The notes under the pieces are model-generated. The model saw nothing but the letters and a program-made list of their open reading frames with translations, made no database searches and was not told the origin of the DNA. Positions 1-13,800 of a stretch of DNA of 64,000 bases are shown here, piece after piece. This stretch comes from Strongyloides papillosus (taxonomy: Eukaryota; Nematoda; Chromadorea; Rhabditida; Strongyloididae), in contig SRSI01000069.1 of NCBI GenBank assembly GCA_005656395.1, positions 1 to 64,000 on the forward strand, given 5' to 3'. The stretch's first letter is position 1. Every line of letters begins with the position of its first letter. The position numbers were made by a program, and so were the translations under genes.

Positions 1-1895
1 AACGAGGAGGAATTCATCAAAACTAGAGATGTATGTTTTTAATTACACTATTTATTATTCATATCTAATAATTAATGATAATTATTATTCTTTTTTTAAA
101 TACCATCATTAATGAGTACATATTAAATACTTTCAGATGGTAAATGATTTCAAAGCATCAGAGATATCAAAAATACTACAGAATTATTTAAAAGAAAGGG
201 AAGATAAACTAAACAATTGGGTAAGGAAATAAAATCTATTAAATAATTACACCTCAATCTTCATGAATAAATACTAATTATTTAATCTTTTTTAAGTTAA
301 CTCCCTGGTGGTTAGACATAGCCTACCTCGAAGGCAGAGATCCCCTCCCAATAGTAACATCCCCAGGAATGTTATTCCCCAAATACAACTATAACACCCT
401 CGACGGCCAACTGGAGTACGCATCCAAATTCATCCAATCATCCCTCTCCTACCACCACCAAATCCTGGAAAACAAAATACCCCAAGACAAAATCGGCAAC
501 ATCCTCTTCGAGATGTCCCAATACAAAAACCTCTTCGGAACAACAAGAGTCCCCAGGACAAAGAAAGATGAGCTCTTCCTAGGATGTGATTACAAAGAAT
601 GGAGTAAACATATCATTGTAATACGAAGAGGACATCCATTTAAGGTTCCTGTTTATGATGAGAATGGAAATGTTTTGAGTATAAATAAGTTAATGGAAAT
701 TTTAAAGAAAGATGTTGTCCCGATATCAAATTCACGAAATCCATTTCCTATTTTGGCTCTTAGTGCCTCTGATCGGGAGAGCTGGGCTGAGGTTTGGAGG
801 AAGATTGAGAGTTACAATCCGGAGTATGCCGAGGTGTTGTTGAAGGCGCTTTTTGTTGTCAATCTTGATGAGGCTATACATTTCGAGAAGTATAAGAGTC
901 AGGAGAGTGCTGCTGTTACTGAGGCTTTGACTGGTGGTACTTCTAGTGATAATGGTTTGAATAGATGGTTTGATAAGACTTTACAAATGAACATATCTCC
1001 TGATGGTTTTTGTACCATTACCTATGAACATACCCCAGCTGAAGGTCCACCAGTTGGGAATTTGTGTGATTTTATATGTGAGAAGATAGATAAAAATAAT
1101 CTTGATATAGATAGTAATGGTGTGCCATGTGGAAAAGTTGAAAGATTAGACTTTAAAATTGATGATGATATGAAGGAGATGTTCAGGAATGGTATAAAGA
1201 AAATTGATAAAGCATCAAATAATTTGGATGTCAAAGTTCATGCCTTCACAGAATTCGGTAAAAACTTCCCCAAACAAGTTAAAGTATCACCAGACTCCTT
1301 CATCCAGATGGCCTTCCAATTAGCCTTCTACAGAATCCACAAAAGCCACCCACCAACATACGAGACGGCAACATTAAGAAAATTCAGTGAAGGAAGAACA
1401 GAAACTATAAGACTCCCAACAATAGAATCAACACAATTCGTTGAGGCTCTCGTCAACAACAGATCTACAGATGGAGAGATAAGTAATTTATTAAAAAAAG
1501 CTATAGAATCTCATAAACAGTACAGTGTAATGGCTATGAATGGTAGAGGTATTGATCGCCATCTCCTTGGCCTCCGCCTGGCAGCCCGTGAATTGATAAT
1601 CCCAACACCAGAACTTTTCAAAGAGACAGCATATCAGAAGATGATGCATTTCCAGGTGTCTACTAGTCAGGTACCAACGAGGTATCGTCTCTCCCTTGGT
1701 TTTGGTCCCTCGGCTCCAGATTGTTATGGTATCTGTTATAATCCACGTGAAAAAGAGATAATTTTCACGATATCAGCATTCAATGAATGTGAATATACTA
1801 GTTCAGAGTATTTCAGCAAGGAATTAGATAGAGCATTGTGTGATTTAAGGAATATACTTTTGAAGACAGAAAAGGTTAATAAAGCTAAACTATAA
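1..1895 (+). CDS. Carnitine O-acetyltransferase, 3' part (5' end outside window)
   Basis: Choline/carnitine acyltransferase family enzyme that moves acetyl groups between CoA and carnitine. Three exons are visible: 1-30, 137-220 and 297-1895, separated by GT-AG introns of 106 and 76 bp; all join in phase 0 and give 570 residues. The first visible exons read EEFIKTRD and the third opens with NWLTPWWLDIAYLEGRDPLP, the conserved N-terminal region of the family. The catalytic motif YEHTPAEGPP lies at about 1023-1052, with the active-site His codon at 1029-1031; the AEGPP form favours carnitine acetyltransferase over palmitoyltransferase. The C-terminus is Ala-Lys-Leu, a canonical peroxisomal PTS1 signal, so at least some product is probably peroxisomal; a mitochondrial leader, if any, would be upstream of the window. 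An AATAAA overlaps the end of the gene near 1893. Confidence 0.93.
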
Positions 1896-4800
1896 TAAAT
1901 TTGTTTATCGTTTTTTGTCTTCCATTAATTAAAATTAATTTAAAATATCTCAATTTACTTTCCATTTTCTTTTCCCATATCACGTTGTTTTAATTGATGA
2001 TGTCAGATTTTGACAAACCAAAAAGAAACTTTCACCCCTTTGAAACTTGATATCAAAAACAAAAACACTAATAAAGAGGAAGATGAAAAGAAAGATGACA
2101 TATGACCTTTTTTTTATCTCCCTCCCATAGTAGATGGACAAAAATTTTTTATCACCCCTGTACTTCTCCATCCTTCATAAGGATATGTTATTATACCAAT
2201 ATACTTTGGAAAAAACCACCGTATGAGAGATTACCATCCAAAACAATACATCAGAGGATAATTTCAAACCATCTCCTATCACATCAAAAACTATTATTAT
2301 TTTTTTAATACAAAACCTAAAAATATAAAAGAAGTAATAGAGATGTATATTTAAGATAACTCTGTATATTGTTGTGGGGAGATGTGATTGAAAAATACAA
2401 AGGATGTTGGAGAGAGTTTTGTTGGTAGAGGGTAAAGAAAGTTCCATCAAAACATCTTTTAATTTAACTGATATCATCGGGAAAGGAAATAGTATTTTGG
2501 TATTTCAATTTTCTTCTATTTATAAATTTATGATAACTTCTTTCAACGATACCATCTTTGGTTGGGAGATATATGTGTGTGTCATCTGTGAGTTAAAACT
2601 TTTAAATATTCATTGATAGTACATGTATATTTGGAGAATGAAATTTTATGGCATATCATAAAGAGGGAGATGAATCAAATAGGAGGAACTGTCAACTGTT
2701 GATAGATGTTATATAATATTTATGTTATGGTACGATTTTTTAGGAATGTTTTTTTAATTTAAAATTACATGTACTAGGATTGAACTTGAGAAAGTATTTT
2801 TGAGAAAAAAAATATATTTTTTTTATGTATTGTGGAATGTACAATAAATAGTTTATATATTCTTTTATATATTTATATATATTATATATCTCAATTCATT
2901 CCCTTATGGTATTGTGTGTATAATTTATTTTGATAATAAATTAATGGTACCGGATAATGAAATATAAAACTATCATATTATTTTTCAATAAACTTATTAA
3001 AAATTTATCATTACTATATTTGGTGGTGTAATCCTAATTGTTTTATTGTCATGCAATATAACTTTTCCTTTTTATTCATTTATCCATCCTTTCTCTTTCT
3101 CCCCCCTCAATTTATTTTGTAATAAAAACATTACCGTACACATCATAAAATAAGATACACCATTCTCATATTCTGTTATCTTTTTTCAACAAACTAATCA
3201 GGAAATGTTCTTAACTAACAATTAAGAATCCTCAAGAGAAATTTATAAACATCATCATTTTCTTTTTTCCTCCTGCTACCATATAACATTGTAATTATAA
3301 AGCTATCTCCAAAATTACATTATTAAATTCAACCATATTTATCTTTTTATTCAATCAACCTAAAATTGCTCATAGTTTCCTTTTTATACATTATCATATC
3401 TAATTTAACAAAAGGCAAAATGATGATGATGGAAAAAGTATTATACTCATGACTTCAACAATATCTATATATATCACTCATTACTACACCCCTATAACAT
3501 TTACATTTATACCAATGCAATTAAAATTATAATTAACTTATCTAAATAAGAATAAAAAAGGTTATAAAATAATAGTTAAAATAAAATTATACTATCAAAA
3601 GTTTCGATTCTTGTAATTATATTTAATTGCCCACCATCCTCAATATTATGAAACATATTATTTCTATCATTTATATTTAATGATATGGATATATCAAAAA
3701 TGTAAGTTAAAAAATGGAAGAGATAGATACACCCATTTCAGATAATGTGATATAACAATTTAAAACTACCAAAAATGACTATAGAAATTAAATAAAAACT
3801 CGGGTTTTTAGCTGTATATATATCTATAAACTATTATAGATGCATGAGAAAATACAAAGTATACAAAGATAAAAGCTTTGTATTAATGGTATTGTTATAA
3901 CAAAAACCCATAAAAGTTGCCTTTTTCTTAAAGTGAGGAAAGATAAATTTTAAGAAATGGATATGGAATAGAGTCGTATCATTTCATGTCTTTATTATTA
4001 TAATGCTTTATTTGTACTTTTCATATTTATTTCTTCCCCCTCCTTCTTCTCAAAATCTCCTCCGTTGCCGTCATTTACCTCCCCCTCCCTCTCTAGCTAC
4101 TCCATTACCATGTATTATTACAATTTTTCCATTATTACAAAGCATTTTATCACCACTCAAAATAGTGATATGTGTGATTTTATATATAAATTTAATACTA
4201 TATATACAATAAATATAATTAATAAATATTAGATATTGTGTCAATTTTGACTAATTTTTATTGATGTATCCCACAATTATCATATTTATATCCCAAATTT
4301 TCTTAACTTCCCATTCAAAAACTATTTTTCAGTTTTCTATTATTATTTTTTATCCTTTTTTGTATTTTGGAATTTCTTCAATAAATAAGTAATCTAATAC
4401 CATTATTTTTTATATCCTATTTATGTATAATATAATAAATGTCAAGTTATTTATAATTGACATTAGTATGTTAAAAATTTTATCCATAATAAATAATAAA
4501 TATATTTCTCTTATTATATATTATTTTATATTAATATATTAAAAATACTATCAATACTTCATTAACTAATTAAGTAAAAATGCATTTTAATAGTGAGTAA
4601 AATAACTTAACGAAAACTCAAGCCATTCTAATAATAATATTAATAAAAAAAAGTATAACTTTAATGTTACTATTTAATCATCCTTGTCAAGGATGGAGCG
4701 TAACACATAAATCAAATGACTTTTTATCATCTTCCTTTCAATCCCTCTCTCTCCCATGGGATGATCATCATCTTCACCACCATTTTAAAACACAAACCAT

Positions 4801-7800
4801 CTCGGCATCCCTTTTCCCTCTCTCCTTTAACCTATGCCATTCTTCTTTTAAGTGACTTGTCAAAAAGGAGAGACTTAAATTTTGCATTTTATCCTTTTTT
4901 TAAAGACTTCTCCTGGTATTACCCCAATAGAATACTTTTATGAGTTGAAATAAACATTTTTACTGTCTTTTTAATTTAATATATTTTTAAATAATTTTTT
5001 TTGTTTCTCTTTTCTCAATCTTTATCACTCTCACAAACACATCATTTTAGTTTGTTCTCCTTTTTTGACTCTCCTCCATAACGGCATCTTCTTTTATAGT
5101 CTAAATTTATAAGCTTCATTTTAGTGTTCCCTCCTTGATTCCTCATATACTATATATATATAATATTTATTGTTGTAATATTAGAAAATAGGAGAATTGT
5201 CCTTTTTTCCCTTTAAATCTTTATTATTCACTCTAAATAAGCTATTCTTTTAAAAAGTGGTTTAAACTACATTTTTGGGAAGCTTCTTTTATGATTTATT
5301 ACAATGTCAAATGAGTTTATTTAGAAATTTATATGTCTACCCAAACAAAAATTGTGAAATTTTCTAAAAAAATAAAAAGCCTAGGAGATGGCATTATTTT
5401 TTAATAAATACACAGTTTTGGTTTATTTACAAAAAACATACTTTTTTATAACTCTCCTTCCTCATTATCATCCTCCCCCAAAAGATACTCCGTATTTTAT
5501 GTGCCTATAATGTACACGATAAATTTATGTAATTGTTAAATAAATTATTAGGTATCATTTAAAAAGATGAGGAAAGAAGAATGGAAAGTTTATTGCCTTA
5601 ATGATACTCAATTAATTAGCTACAGATGCGTGTCTTTAATGATACTGATTATGTTGTGGTGTACATTTTTTGTTGCAGAAAGTTGGAATTAAGGAGGATA
5701 AATGTATCCTGAGTGCGTGTCTATGGATCATTAAGTGTGCAGACTATTGTTCATGTGATAAGATAAATTATTTAAATGAATCGTGTGTGTGTAATGGGAG
5801 AATGTATTTTCTTGTGTGACAATTCTTTTTTTGTTTTTTGAATTTTTTTTTGCCTTTCATGAAATAAGGATATTCGTTTTTATTACCTTTTATTGGGTGT
5901 GATTCATTGGAAAGGCAAATAAACTTTTTTTATTCCTAAGATATTGTAATGTTTACCGAAAGGGCAATATAAATATTGTGGGGGAATCTTTCCAACACCC
6001 AAACAGTAAATCTTTTTTAACTTTTACTTTGATCTCCTCTCAATCTCCATCAAGTCTATCTTTTCCAATCTCCACATCACTAAATTAATTAACCACTTCA
6101 TCTTAATATCTCAAAATATTTATTGGCAATTGTATTTCTCATTAACAATCCTAATATCTATTCTTATCCGATTTTGTTTGATGATACCATTCATAAAAAC
6201 CTTTTCATGTGTCCATATATGTATATCTATCCATCTACATAATAATGTCATTGAAAAGTCTAGAACAAGGAGATGAAGCAGATGGTGTGTATGTTTAAAC
6301 ATGTGTTGATTAAAATAAAACCAATACCACAGGATTGGGATTGTAAAAATTCTGGTAATTGTAATATTATAATGCTTGAGTTTAAAAAAAAATTGGGAGT
6401 ATAATGGTAATGAGGATATCCCACAAAAATAGATATAGATAAATCATCATTATTCATCCTTTTTTTAATCCACACACACACGACCATTCTTCAAATAAAA
6501 ATCCCATTATAACTTTATTTTTTTACCAAATAAAATATTACCATCCTCCAGAATGGTAAAATAAATCAAATTACATTTTCTATTCCCAATTTTGGTGTGT
6601 ACTTTACTATCTCGAAATTTATTTCTCCTTCCCTGAAGCTTAAAATAAAGTATTAGAGTATTTGGAGAGTATATATGTATGAAATATAAAGGCATTTTAA
6701 GGAAAAAATTCTAACCTATCAATAATTTTTTTACCATCATTAGGGTATTAAAAAAATTAAAATAAGTTATTAGGATATATTTATGTGTGTATTTATTATT
6801 AAAAATTACATCAATATGTAGTTTAATTTTGAAAGTGAAAGGGGAAGGTTAAAAAACGAGGAGAGATGGTTTTTTGAGGGGTGATTAGTTTTAGAGTGAT
6901 GAGGAATTGTTAAACTATTATTTTTAGTTTATCTTTTTTTATTTTAATATATTATATTTGTATAGTTCATACTAGTAATCAATTATGAATAAGAGGAAAT
7001 AAAGTGATATAAAATGTATTTATGTATTTTTTTGTTAATTGTTTTAATGTTACTCTGTTAAATGTATATATATTTATTGTTTTTAAAATGATAAAAAATA
7101 TATATATTTGATGTGAATTGGTAGTAAAAATGTAACAAAGTTGATAGCTCCAATATTTATTTTATATTTATATTCACATATTTTCCCTTGAGAAGTTATT
7201 ATTTTATTTTTGAATTAGGAACCAATACTACTCATATAAATGTAACTTTTTTATTATTATTATTCAATATTTATAAATATATATAAACTATTTCAACACA
7301 ATTGCAAAAATAGATCCTAGGTAGAAAGATAGAAAGATATATTATAATATTAAATGCAATAAAACTTGAGGATGAAAAAAAAGATAATCACTTGATTAGT
7401 AATAGATGTATATTTATATATGTTATATTTTATTTTCACCTCTAACATATACCAATGGCATTCTGATATGTGTATGTAAGAGGATTTTGATAAAACAAAG
7501 AAAAAAGCTTCTTTATAAATAAAATACACTGAAACAGGTGATTTTTGTATCAGGTTGTGTCAACTGATTTTTGTTTATATATGATATGATGTAACATATC
7601 AAAATATGCTAATAATTTTTATTTGAACTAAAAGGCCTCCTATCATATGGGGAATTTTTATAGTATTGATATTGGGTTGTAGTTGTATTGATATTTTTGG
7701 AAATGGTATTTGGGTTTTAGTTTAATTGGTAGTTTTGAGGTTTTTTCACAACTGATTTATTTTTTATTGTTAATATAAAATAAAAAATGGTAATTACTAC

Positions 7801-10800
7801 TACTTATCCTCATTACATTCTAAAGATTACCATAAATTTTGTTTTTTTATCCATTATTCAAGCATTCTCACTAGAAGTAATCCTTTAAAAATCTTTTGTT
7901 CCCTTTCCTTTTTATCCATCCTTTTTTCTACCATAACTATCCTAATGTACATAAATTGTATTTTTGAAACGTCTTCTCCAACCATCATCTATCTCTACAC
8001 ATACAATATAAATATGAAAATAAATGTGCATATATCTTCAATTGAGATAATGCACATATTTAAAAAAATTTTTTTAGAAACTCTCTCATTTTATTCTAAT
8101 ACTTTCATTAACTTCACTATTTGTTTTTTCCTCCAACATACATGTATTGCAACTATATATCTTCCCCTATTGTTAAAAATATACATCTTCTAACCAAAAT
8201 AAAATGGTTTTTGTTTCAGCAATTATATATTAGTTAAGTGTTATTATCATTAAACATTTGTGGTTACAAATTTTGAAGAGTGTACTGAGGAGTGATATTA
8301 TTATATCATAATCAGGGGATAATAATTAATAATCAAATTATTAATCGAATTATTGTTATCTCAATACTCTACTCAATATCATTACTGTTAAAGTCCAAAA
8401 ATATATATAAAAGATATAAATAAAGATATAATATATTTATAACATCCTATCACTAAAAAAAAGAAGGTGGAGCGAAAATATTTTAGCTTTCATTAGCTAG
8501 TAAATCTTTATCCTCATAACTATCTCCCTCATTCATATATACTCATACCAGATCCAAATATCTTTTATTTCTTTTATCTTGTCATTCATGAACCATATTT
8601 CATGTCCCTTTCACATCTGTACTCCGTGTCAATAAACTTTCCCCCTATTTTTACCAATTCCATACATATATATTACTCCCATCACCAAAAGTCAAGACAA
8701 ATATTTTGTCATCACCAAAAAAATACAAATACCTTATTAATCTTGATTTTTGTGATACTAAAAATATTCCCAACAAAATAAGATGGTAGACGGGTCAAAA
8801 AAAATCCAATCACCTATTTAGACAAAAAAAACTTCCAATAATCTATTTTTAATATTTTTTTGCACAAACAATTTTTATTTATAAACGGTTTCTTTTAAAG
8901 TTGTCACATCACCTTACAACAATCTCTCAAAAAATTAGGTGTTTTTGACCTTGAATTTTAGAGTATTATTATTAATATTCTTTTTTGGAATTAATTTTTG
9001 ACAATTTTTATATAAATCACATGTATTGTTTATTGTAATTCCAGCTCTACTTTATTTTTTTAACACATATATATATCTTTTTAATGTATATTGAAATATA
9101 TTAGAATTTTAATTTATTTTTATTACTTTTTTTTTATAAAAAAAATAAGGGTAGGGGAGAAGTAGGGGTTGTGGAGATGCTTGAGAGAGAATGTCTTTTA
9201 CTTCACGTTAGATGTTTGTTTCACTTAATTACAAACCTTTTTTTCTTTTTTTAATTGTTAGGAGAGTAATAAAAATTTGAAATAAATTTTTACGATCACC
9301 GAGGGGAGCATAATTTTTTGAGAATATACATGTATATGAGTGAAATTTTTAATAATTATTATTTTATGTTGATTAATGGTAATTAAGATAAGTAATTAGT
9401 TATGTGTGGAATAAGTACCCTTTTTTTGATTAAAAATACTGAAATAACTATTAATTTTCTTTTAAGAGATATGAGTTATGTTAAATATAATATTAAAATA
9501 TCTATTAAATGTCAATCAAGTATTATATGACATAATCCTACCCATTTTCACACTTCCCCTAATCACTTCTTCTTCCTTCAAATAATAGAGGACGTTTTGT
9601 TTTGTTAATATTATTCCTAGTAAAACTTATATCACTTGATTAATTATCTAAACGTTATATACTTTTAATCACCATCATCCATTAGTCATTTCATTGATAA
9701 AAGATTAGTTTTTATTTTTTAACTTTAAACTAGGAGAGGTTTGTGTATGAATTGTGGCGTGTTGTGGATAGGTATCCAGTGAAAAATTTAATTTTTTAGA
9801 TTATAAATGTTTTTTTGAATAATATTTTTTGTTTTAAATATCTTATCATTACGTAATGTTTAAACATTCCAAAATAATAAACTAATCTGTTTGTTAAACA
9901 TTCCAATGTTTTACTTTATGAAAAGTATCTTATCAGAATGTTCCTCCCAAGGAAAGTAATTACTCATATGTCATTCCCCATTTTTTAAAAAAATACTTTT
10001 TATTTTGTTTGAAAAAATTTAAAAAGATTATGTTATTGATACCCATCTTAATAGGGGTAATCTTGAAGGATGGCGAAGAGTTGCTTTGATTGGTAATATT
10101 AATTAATCACACCAACTGTTCCCTTCACTTTTTTTAACCCTATAAATTTCCATTATTCATCCTTTTCTTTTTTATTTCAATTTCAAAAATATTTTACATT
10201 TTAATAGCCTATATTTTCGATAAATTTGACGATAAAATAATTAAATACGTAATTTTAATATAAATAGATTATATGACGTTCAATTTTTTTACGATATTCT
10301 GTCTGTATATTTATATCAAATTAAAATATATACTTTCGTTTTATGTTTTGCTACATATATGAGTGTATTATAGTTTAATAATAAAAAATAGATTGTTTAT
10401 TAGAAAAAGGTATCAAAAACTTTTTATATTAAACCACTTCAAAATCACATTATTTTTTCCGTTATTGTTATATATATATCCATCTTTTAAATGTATAATT
10501 TAATAAAACCTATATATAAAAGTAAATATTTAATAATAATAATATTGTTATATATGTTGTAAAATAAAGTAATCAAATATTATATTAATGATAGAAGGAA
10601 AGTTTATTTAAAAAGAACAGTTGAATACACAAAAAAAGTTCTTTGATTTTGTAAGTTATATGAATTTAAATATATATGTATATATAGATTTCTCAATGTA
10701 TGAAGTTTTTTTCACCACAATAATATAAATATGTATATATATGTATATGATGAGAAGGTCTCTTAAAACATCGTTTTCAAATTATACTTTTGTGATTGTT

Positions 10801-13800
10801 TAAAAATTCCATCTGCGTGCGATTAATGTATGCTTATATCCATTACTTTCTTATTAATCAAGATATACTCCTTTTAACAGCGATTACCTCCCTCAATACC
10901 GTACTAGATATCTTTTCAAGTTTATATTTCTATTTCTTTATCTTTTATCATATACTATATTGTATTAGAAATATTTAAATATACATATATATAAATATAT
11001 ATTTATCCACTTTTATACATACATATATTTTCTAACAAACTACATCAACAATTTATAAGGAATATAATAAAGTTCTCCTTAACTTTTATTTATCTCTATG
11101 AATACATAAATTTTTTTTTCACACAGTTTATGTATTTTTATTTATTATTTATAGCATAATTTATGTATAACTTCCTCATATTTTTTGATCATAAAGACAA
11201 ATAATTATTTACTGTTCCATGCAATTTTAAATATCTTTTTTTTGACATTTATGATTTCATCCATCTCTTTACAACTTTAGACACATACCATAAAATATTA
11301 CCCACCAATTGTTGTTGAACATTTATTTAAAACATATGTAATGTATATATATCATATACATTGACTAAAACACATATATATGTATTTGTGTGCCTATCTT
11401 TTAAGCACCCAAAATACATTCTCCCCTTTTTTACCAAAAATTCTACATCCACCTCACAAAAATACAAATCATACCTCCTTCCTCAAATAAATACCCTTCT
11501 CCTTTTTGTTTTTACCTTACCCATATTTTCGATATTTTTAACATACTCCAAAAAAATATTGTATAACATATTTATCCATGAAAAATATGTATTTTTGTCG
11601 AGAGCAATTACCTACAATTGGAGTTTTTTACCCAGTGTAACATTTCACATAATATCTGGTATCATAGATGACTTAAAGGGGGGATGTCAAAAAAGGTGAA
11701 AAACGACATTTTTTATGTTTATATTTGGGTTGTATTTATGATGTATCAATATTATTTTCCATATATTTGCGCAATAGGTAACAAAAATGAATAAATACCT
11801 TTTTAAGGGTAGTGTTTAGAAGTGAATTTTTTATTCTATTTTTGTATGTATTTTATGGAATGTTTTATTATGTAGAGATAAGAGTGTAAATATGTTAATT
11901 GTGGAATTTTTTCCTAACATCAATCACCACAAAAATCTCACAAACACCAATCAGACAACAATCCTTCTGAGGAATATATATATGTTTCATAGAAATACAG
12001 TTACTTTATTTTGTAGAGAAAGTGTCATTTAATTTGTGAAAACTAGAATTCTCATAATCCTCTCCGTAAAAATCTGAAATTATTTTAGCTATTGTAAAAA
12101 TGAGGGTAAAAAAGTGAAGTGGTGATAGCATTTTAATATGTATATATATATATTGTATGAATAACACTACTATATTTTTGGAGTGTGACAAATTTTAACA
12201 AAAACCTATTAGATTTTCAATTGTACCATTATTACTCATAAAATAGGTATAATATTATTTCTAATTCTATTCCAAAAAAAAGGTGTAATAAAAGAAAGAG
12301 AAAGTTATGTATATGTTTATTTTTATCATTACACCTCTTAAATTATAATTTTGAAATGATATTTGTGATAATTGACAGGAGTTTTACTGTCTCACAAAAG
12401 GTTGTGTGTGTAGAAATTTTGTTGTATATCAGATAAGTTTTGGGGTGTGATGAAAAAAATATAATGTTGTGTATATTTATCTTTAATTTTTGAGAATGAT
12501 TAGCATTCAAACAAGTTTCTTTTTAAATTTTAGTTGTCTCTTAAATATTTTAATATTCTATTATGTATAATTTTTTTTGATCTACCGAAATTGGAGAAAA
12601 AAATAGATTGTGTTTGGGTGTATTGTTAAATACTCTTTCAATTATTTTTAATATATATTTACAAAAAGCTTTATTCACCTATTGTTGAAACAAATTTTAT
12701 TTTTAGATTATCAGTCTTCTAAAAATAATAAAAAGAGATAGTTATTTTTTAGACATAATCGTTATTTTTTTAGATGACTCTATAAAAAAAAACTAATATC
12801 GCTTTTAAAAATAAATAATTAACATCTATCATTATTTTAATCTTTTATTTTGATAAGAGATAAAATATCAGAAATTTAATTTTATCATCCATAAAAATTG
12901 CAATAAAACTTTTTTCTTTTTACGATTACATGTAACTGGTTATATAACGATTTCTCCCCCACCTGTTGTTGTTGGAGGGGGTGCCTACAACAATTTTTGG
13001 CAACACCAAAAGCCTCAAATTTGTTAACAATCATTAATTGTGGTGATTAATATGAAGGTTATTTATTTATTTTTTAATAATTCTCTTAACTACATTATAA
13101 TATGAATTCAAGGTCTTCAAAATAAGTGAACAAACAGTTGATTCACTATGATTTCTTGGTAATAGGTAAAAGTGTTAAGAGTAAATAGATATATAAATAT
13201 ACTATATTATAAACAAGTTAAAGACATTAAAATTGAGATGTTGCCTTTTTTAATTGTGTAATCAGTTGTTAGATACAGTTTTCCTTTAAACTAAACAAGA
13301 TAATGGAGCATTATATTGTTAGAGGAAAATAAGAGTTAATTTGGGGGGCAATTTACACACGCTTTTAAACAATAACATTTAAATATGTAATTCAGAAAAA
13401 TCCACCCATAAACTGCTTTTTTATCTTAAATTATCTCATCTTCCACATTTTTAATATTTATATTTTTGTCTCTTCTTTATTATTTTCTTTTTTCCTACTA
13501 TTTGTTCAAGATATCTTAAAAAATATTTAATAGTAAGCGTTTTAATTTATTTAATTAATAAAATTTCTATTTTCATAATAATGAAAAAAAGGTTTTTTTT
13601 GGGAGAAAAAATATTTTTGATTTTCAGGAACAGGTTTAACGAATTAAGGACAGACTTAAAATATAAACTATTTCCTTTTTTTAACCATAGTTCTCATCCA
13701 TATGATTAAATACTGATCACCATTTTTTGATAAAAATTTTTCCACCCAAACAATTTTTCAATTATTTCCATTTTACAATTAATTATTCCAAATATTTTAA

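Noticed and set aside
2830..2845. TGGAATGT, the seed of miR-1
   Set aside because: The rest of the mature sequence does not match and no pairing arm is found nearby; the same octamer recurs by chance in this window.
8281..8395. Loose inverted repeat (GTGATATTATT.../...AATATCATTAC)
   Set aside because: The pairing is imperfect and made of A/T runs that are expected by chance here.
11361..11699. 112-codon open frame in the gap before mbl-1
   Set aside because: No domain, AT-random composition, and no splice or promoter context; chance frames of this size occur in long AT-rich stretches.
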